NCBI GenBank assembly: GCA_910589545.1
Contig: CAJUSY010000034.1
Span: 1-64,000 of the forward strand
Direction of reading: 5' to 3'
Source: Peptoniphilaceae bacterium
Lineage (GTDB): Bacteria; Bacillota; Clostridia; Tissierellales; Peptoniphilaceae
DNA length: 64,000 bases
Shown: one piece after another, positions 60,975-64,000 of the stretch
Position numbering within the stretch: position 1 is the first letter of the stretch
Layout: every line of letters starts with the position of its first letter
Made by a program: the position numbers and the translations under genes
Notes under the pieces: model-generated
What the model was told of the DNA's origin: nothing
The model's input: the letters and a program-made list of their open reading frames with translations, nothing else
Databases searched by the model: none

Positions 60975-61520
60975 ATGAAAAAATATAGTACAGAATTTAA
61001 GATGAAAATAGTACAAGAATACTTAAATAAAGAAGGAGGATATAAATATTTAACTGATAAATATGGACTCAGTGATCATTCAGTAGTCAGAAGATGGGTT
61101 AATTCATACAAAACACAAGGATATGAAGGCCTAAAAATTTCTAGAAAAAATAATAGTTACTCTTTCGAATTTAAGAAAAATGTAGTAAAGTTGTACTTAA
61201 CAGGAGAAATGTCCTATCAAGAACTTTCTAATCAATTTAAGATTAATAATCCAGCAATCATTACTAGATGGGTAATTGATTTTAGAAATCAAGGACTTGA
61301 TGGACTTAGACCTAAAAAGAGAGGAAGACCTTCAAGCATGACTAAGGATAAAAATAAAAATAAAGAACAAGTAAAAAAAGAATATTCTAAGAAAGAAATA
61401 GATGAAATTGCTGAACTTAAAGATAAGCTTTACTGGGCACAAATGGAAATAGATTTTCTAAAAAAAAAGATGGAATTAGAGGACGAGGAAGATCAGAAAA
61501 TGAAAGAATGGCTAGAATAA
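60975..61520 (+). CDS. IS3 transposase OrfA
   Basis: 181 residues, IS150-type OrfA with two helix-turn-helix units (about residues 1-60 and 60-115) and a C-terminal leucine-zipper-like helix (ELKDKLYWAQMEIDFLKKKM). A run of nine As then G at 61460-61469 contains A-AAA-AAG, the IS3 -1 slippery heptamer; the OrfB frame is open from there, so an OrfAB fusion can be made. Confidence 0.93.
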   Translation: MKKYSTEFKMKIVQEYLNKEGGYKYLTDKYGLSDHSVVRRWVNSYKTQGYEGLKISRKNNSYSFEFKKNVVKLYLTGEMSYQELSNQFKINNPAIITRWVIDFRNQGLDGLRPKKRGRPSSMTKDKNKNKEQVKKEYSKKEIDEIAELKDKLYWAQMEIDFLKKKMELEDEEDQKMKEWLE

Positions 61521-62389
61521 TTCACTCATTAAGAGAAAAGTATCCACTAAAAGATTTACTTAAACAATTTAGCTTTCCGAAATCAACATACATGTATTGG
61601 CAAAAAAGGTTTGATAGAAATGATAAGGATGAAGTCTTTGAAGAACAAATCAAGAAAATAAGAAAAGATAATCCAAACTATGGACACAGAAGAATACATG
61701 CCATATTCAAAAGACTTGGTATTGTAATAAACAAGAAAAAAGTCCAAAGACTGATACAGAAGCTTAAACTTCAAGTAACAAACTTTTCACGTAAATCAAG
61801 AAAATATTGCTCATACAAAGGAACAGTGGGTAAAGTAGCACCAAATAGGATAAAAAGAAGGTTTAACACTTCTGTAGTACATCAAAAAATCACAACAGAT
61901 ACAAGTGAATTTAAATACTATGAAACAGATAAGTCTGGCAATATTCAAGTAAAAAAACTTTACTTAAATCCTTTCTTGGATATGTTTAATGGAGAAATCA
62001 TTAGCTATTCAATAACAACTTCACCATCATTAGAGGCAATAATAACACCTCTTGAAGAAGCGATAGAAAAGACTTCAAACTGCAAATATAAAAGAATCTT
62101 TCATTCGGATCAAGGCTGGGCGTATCAATTAAAACAATATACTAATAGGTTAGAAAGCGATGGAATTTTGCAGAGTATGTCAAGAAAAGGAAATTGCTTA
62201 GATAATTCCCCTATGGAAAATTTCTTTGGGATATTAAAACAAGAAATTTACTATGGTAGAACGTTTAAATCATTTAACGAACTAAAAAAGACAATAGAAG
62301 AATATATAAAATATTACAATGAAGATAGAATAAAAGAAAAACTTGGATATTTAAGTCCAGTTGAATATAGGAAATTGAATGCAGCTTAA
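61508..62389 (+). CDS. IS3 transposase OrfB (DDE integrase core)
   Basis: 293 residues from the ATG at 61508, overlapping orfA in the -1 frame. HTH_21-like N-terminus (NPNYGHRRIHAIFKRLG), then catalytic Asp in TTDTSEF, Asp in FHSDQGW and Glu in NSPMENFFGILKQE: the full DDE triad. Intact, so the element may be active. Confidence 0.95.
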   Translation: MARIIHSLREKYPLKDLLKQFSFPKSTYMYWQKRFDRNDKDEVFEEQIKKIRKDNPNYGHRRIHAIFKRLGIVINKKKVQRLIQKLKLQVTNFSRKSRKYCSYKGTVGKVAPNRIKRRFNTSVVHQKITTDTSEFKYYETDKSGNIQVKKLYLNPFLDMFNGEIISYSITTSPSLEAIITPLEEAIEKTSNCKYKRIFHSDQGWAYQLKQYTNRLESDGILQSMSRKGNCLDNSPMENFFGILKQEIYYGRTFKSFNELKKTIEEYIKYYNEDRIKEKLGYLSPVEYRKLNAA

Positions 62390-62585
62390 CTGCGATTTCC
62401 CCTAGGGGAAATATGAGGACAAAAAACCAGAGACAAATATTTCTAAATGTCTCTGGTATAAAGTCCAACTTTTTGGGGTCACCTTATTTACGGGTGGTCA
62501 TGATTCTCGCTTATGATGGTAAAACAAAAAATTTAGAGTTAATATCAATAATCGATTCAGATGATAATTATTATCAAGAAAATGA

Positions 62586-62637
62586 TTGACAAAAATAAAA
62601 TAGGAGCTATAATAATAAATAGTTAGGCATACCTAAC
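62586..62637 (+). promoter_or_regulatory. Metal transporter promoter with DtxR/MntR-like operator
   Basis: TTGACA (62586-62591), 16-bp spacer, TATAAT (62608-62613). GTTAGG-CATA-CCTAAC (62622-62637) directly follows the start point; TTAGG/CCTAA arms match the style of DtxR-family metalloregulator boxes. Predicts repression when metal is plentiful. Confidence 0.72.
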
Positions 62638-62661
62638 CATATTAATTTATAGGAGGAAAAT

Positions 62662-63603
62662 ATGAAATTTAAAAAATTATTAATAGTTTTAGCAATGCTT
62701 ATTATTGCTAGTTCTTGTTCTAAAAATGCAGATAAAACTCATTTGGAAGCTAACAAGCAAGGTGATGAAGAAAAGATTGTAACTGTTACAACATCATTTT
62801 TGTATGATATGGTGGATAATTTAGTGGGAGATAAGGTCGAAAAAGAACTCATTATCCCAGCTGGAGAAGATCCACATCTTTATACTGCAAAGCCACAAGA
62901 CCTAGAGAAGATTAATAAGTCTGATTTACTTTTATACCATGGTCTTCACTTTGAAGGAAAGATGGTTGATGTACTCGAAAAGAAGGGTTCTGCAGTTTCT
63001 AGAACTTTCAAAAAAGAAGATATAGGAGAGATGGAAGAAGGCGAAAAAGTTGTTGTTGACCCACACTTTTGGTTTGATATCAAACTTTATAAGGAAGCAA
63101 CAAAAAATGCTGCTGAAGATTTAGAAAAACTCCTTCCTGAAGAAAAAGAAAGCATTGAAAAAAATCTAGAATCCTATCTAGCTAAATTAGATAAATTAGA
63201 TAAGGAAAATAAGGAGAAGATTAGTTCAATTCCAGAAGCAAGCAGGTACTTGATTACTCCACATGATGCTTTCAATTATTTTTCTAGGGCCTACAACATC
63301 CCAGTTAAGGCGCCTCAAGGCGTATCAACTGATAGTGAAGTAGCAAATAAGGATATAGAAGATATTGTTAATTTTATTGTTAAAAACAAGGTTAAGGCAA
63401 TTTTTGCAGAATCAACCACAGACCCAATGAGGATGGAAAAATTAAAAGAAGCTGTAAAGGCTAAAGGCTTTGATGTAAAAGTTGTTTCTGGTGAAGGTCA
63501 AGAATTGTTCTCAGATTCTTTAGCATCAGAAGGCCAAGTAGGAGATAACTATATAGATATGTATAAGCACAATGTTGATTTGATTGTAGAAAACTTGAAA
63601 TAG
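62662..63603 (+). CDS. Metal ABC transporter substrate-binding lipoprotein (TroA-type)
   Basis: 313 residues. Signal peptide and lipobox ASSC, so a lipid-anchored surface receptor. Metal ligands: His72 (GEDPHLY), His135 (DPHFWFD), His201 (TPHDAFNYF) and Asp285 (LFSDSL). Three His plus one Asp with this spacing is the TroA pattern for zinc or manganese, unlike the His2-Glu-Asp set of PsaA. AGGAGG ribosome site. First gene of an uptake operon continuing past the window edge. Confidence 0.94.
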   Translation: MKFKKLLIVLAMLIIASSCSKNADKTHLEANKQGDEEKIVTVTTSFLYDMVDNLVGDKVEKELIIPAGEDPHLYTAKPQDLEKINKSDLLLYHGLHFEGKMVDVLEKKGSAVSRTFKKEDIGEMEEGEKVVVDPHFWFDIKLYKEATKNAAEDLEKLLPEEKESIEKNLESYLAKLDKLDKENKEKISSIPEASRYLITPHDAFNYFSRAYNIPVKAPQGVSTDSEVANKDIEDIVNFIVKNKVKAIFAESTTDPMRMEKLKEAVKAKGFDVKVVSGEGQELFSDSLASEGQVGDNYIDMYKHNVDLIVENLK

Positions 63604-63611
63604 GTGAAATT

Positions 63612-64000
63612 TTGAAAGATGTAATCATAAAAGTTGAAGATATGACAATAGCATATGCAGATAAGCCTGTGCTTTGGGATAATGATATTGAAATAATTAA
63701 TAATTCGATAACGGCTATAATCGGTCCTAATGGAGCGGGAAAATCTACCTTAATCAAGGGAATCCTAAATTTGCAGAAAAAATTGTCTGGGTCTGTATTA
63801 ATTATGGGCAAGTCCTTTGATGAGGTTAAGAAAAAAATTGCCTATATTCCTCAAACAGCCTCTGTTAATTGGGATTTTCCAACAACAGTCCTAGACGTTG
63901 TCCTAATGGGCAGGTATGTCCACCTTGGTTGGCTCAAAAGGCCAACTAAGGCTGATTATGACCTTGCAAGAAAGGCCCTAGAAAAAATTGGTATGCAAGA
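63612..64000 (+). CDS. Metal ABC transporter ATP-binding protein, cut by window end
   Basis: Partial; TTG start at 63612 with AGGTGA upstream, 8 nt after the lipoprotein stop. 129 codons visible. Walker A GPNGAGKST (about residues 38-46), Q-loop IAYIPQTASVNWDFPTTVLDVVLMGRY, a segment typical of zinc/manganese ATPases (ZnuC/MntB). Energises uptake of the metal bound by the preceding lipoprotein; a membrane subunit is expected downstream. Confidence 0.93.
   Translation, partial: MKDVIIKVEDMTIAYADKPVLWDNDIEIINNSITAIIGPNGAGKSTLIKGILNLQKKLSGSVLIMGKSFDEVKKKIAYIPQTASVNWDFPTTVLDVVLMGRYVHLGWLKRPTKADYDLARKALEKIGMQ

Larger units (their letters stand above)
60919..62486 (+). mobile_element. IS3-family (IS150-like) insertion sequence
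   Basis: 1568 bp. The ends share a perfect 19-bp inverted repeat, TGACCCCAAAAAGTTGGAC, at 60924-60942 and 62463-62481; the last five bases of each end differ (TGAAC against TAAGG). TTT lies directly on both sides, consistent with a 3-bp target duplication. Removing the element restores a hairpin ACCACCCG-TTTTA-CGGGTGGT, so it went into the loop of the IS200 terminal hairpin. Confidence 0.92.

Noticed and set aside
62500..62589. 29-codon frame between the IS3 right end and the metal transporter
   Set aside because: It begins in the IS200 right-end hairpin and ends within the promoter; no ribosome site, probably chance or a remnant.

Overview
The window is low-GC bacterial DNA. LPXTG-type pilins, class C sortases, lipoboxes, a TPP riboswitch and strong TTGACA/TATAAT promoters mark a Gram-positive bacterium. 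The combination (giant Cna-B surface protein, three sortases, many ABC exporters, anaerobe-type ThiC and Moco genes) fits an anaerobic coccus such as Finegoldia or a relative in the Peptoniphilaceae. The genus is an inference from gene content, not a search result.

Layout. 1-1102: eleven tRNA genes and a terminator. 1.5-17.5 kb: a sortase-dependent pilus locus, made of a 3055-residue Cna-B tip/adhesin protein, a 300-nt hairpin-rich RNA region, a major pilin with VYPK and E-box motifs, a minor pilin, and three overlapping sortase genes. 17.6-25.3 kb: an orphan AT-rich gene, a GNAT/nitrilase pair, a Fic protein, a lone Phd/YefM antitoxin, a lipoprotein, a DUF218 membrane protein, a patatin and an unknown protein. 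25.4-31.8 kb: a heterodimeric ABC exporter coupled to malQ, then thiD-thiE. 33-38 kb: DNA deoxyinosine glycosylase, cysteine desulfidase, DUF819 permease, pepD. 38-41.4 kb: a minus-strand cassette (XRE repressor, ImmA-like protease, Y-family polymerase, YolD-like, small unknown) facing a 42-codon gene. 41.6-49.6 kb: KilA-N, SIMPL, alpha/beta hydrolase, YjiH, YkvI, AIM24 and a GIY-YIG-like/TPR protein. 49.7-57.2 kb: moaA, a moaC-MOSC fusion, thiC behind a TPP riboswitch, and a MarR-controlled exporter pair. 57.3-60 kb: DUF6544-like protein, MarR regulator, RNA uracil methyltransferase. 60.2-62.5 kb: an IS200/IS605-type element whose right end is split by an IS3-family element. 62.6-64 kb: start of a TroA-type metal ABC transporter behind a DtxR-like operator.

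The most unusual feature is a family of about 170-220 bp intergenic elements, each predicted to fold into one very long hairpin (nine full copies plus fragments, 20.3-48 kb). The inner parts are similar in sequence, but the outer arms differ from copy to copy while staying complementary. Two copies lie as direct repeats around the Fic gene, and half of another is duplicated around the antitoxin gene, so the elements may move or recombine with genes. The hairpin-chain RNA between the first two pilin genes and the small gene opposite the XRE repressor are the other main candidates for undescribed biology. All homology calls come from reading motifs; no database search was run.
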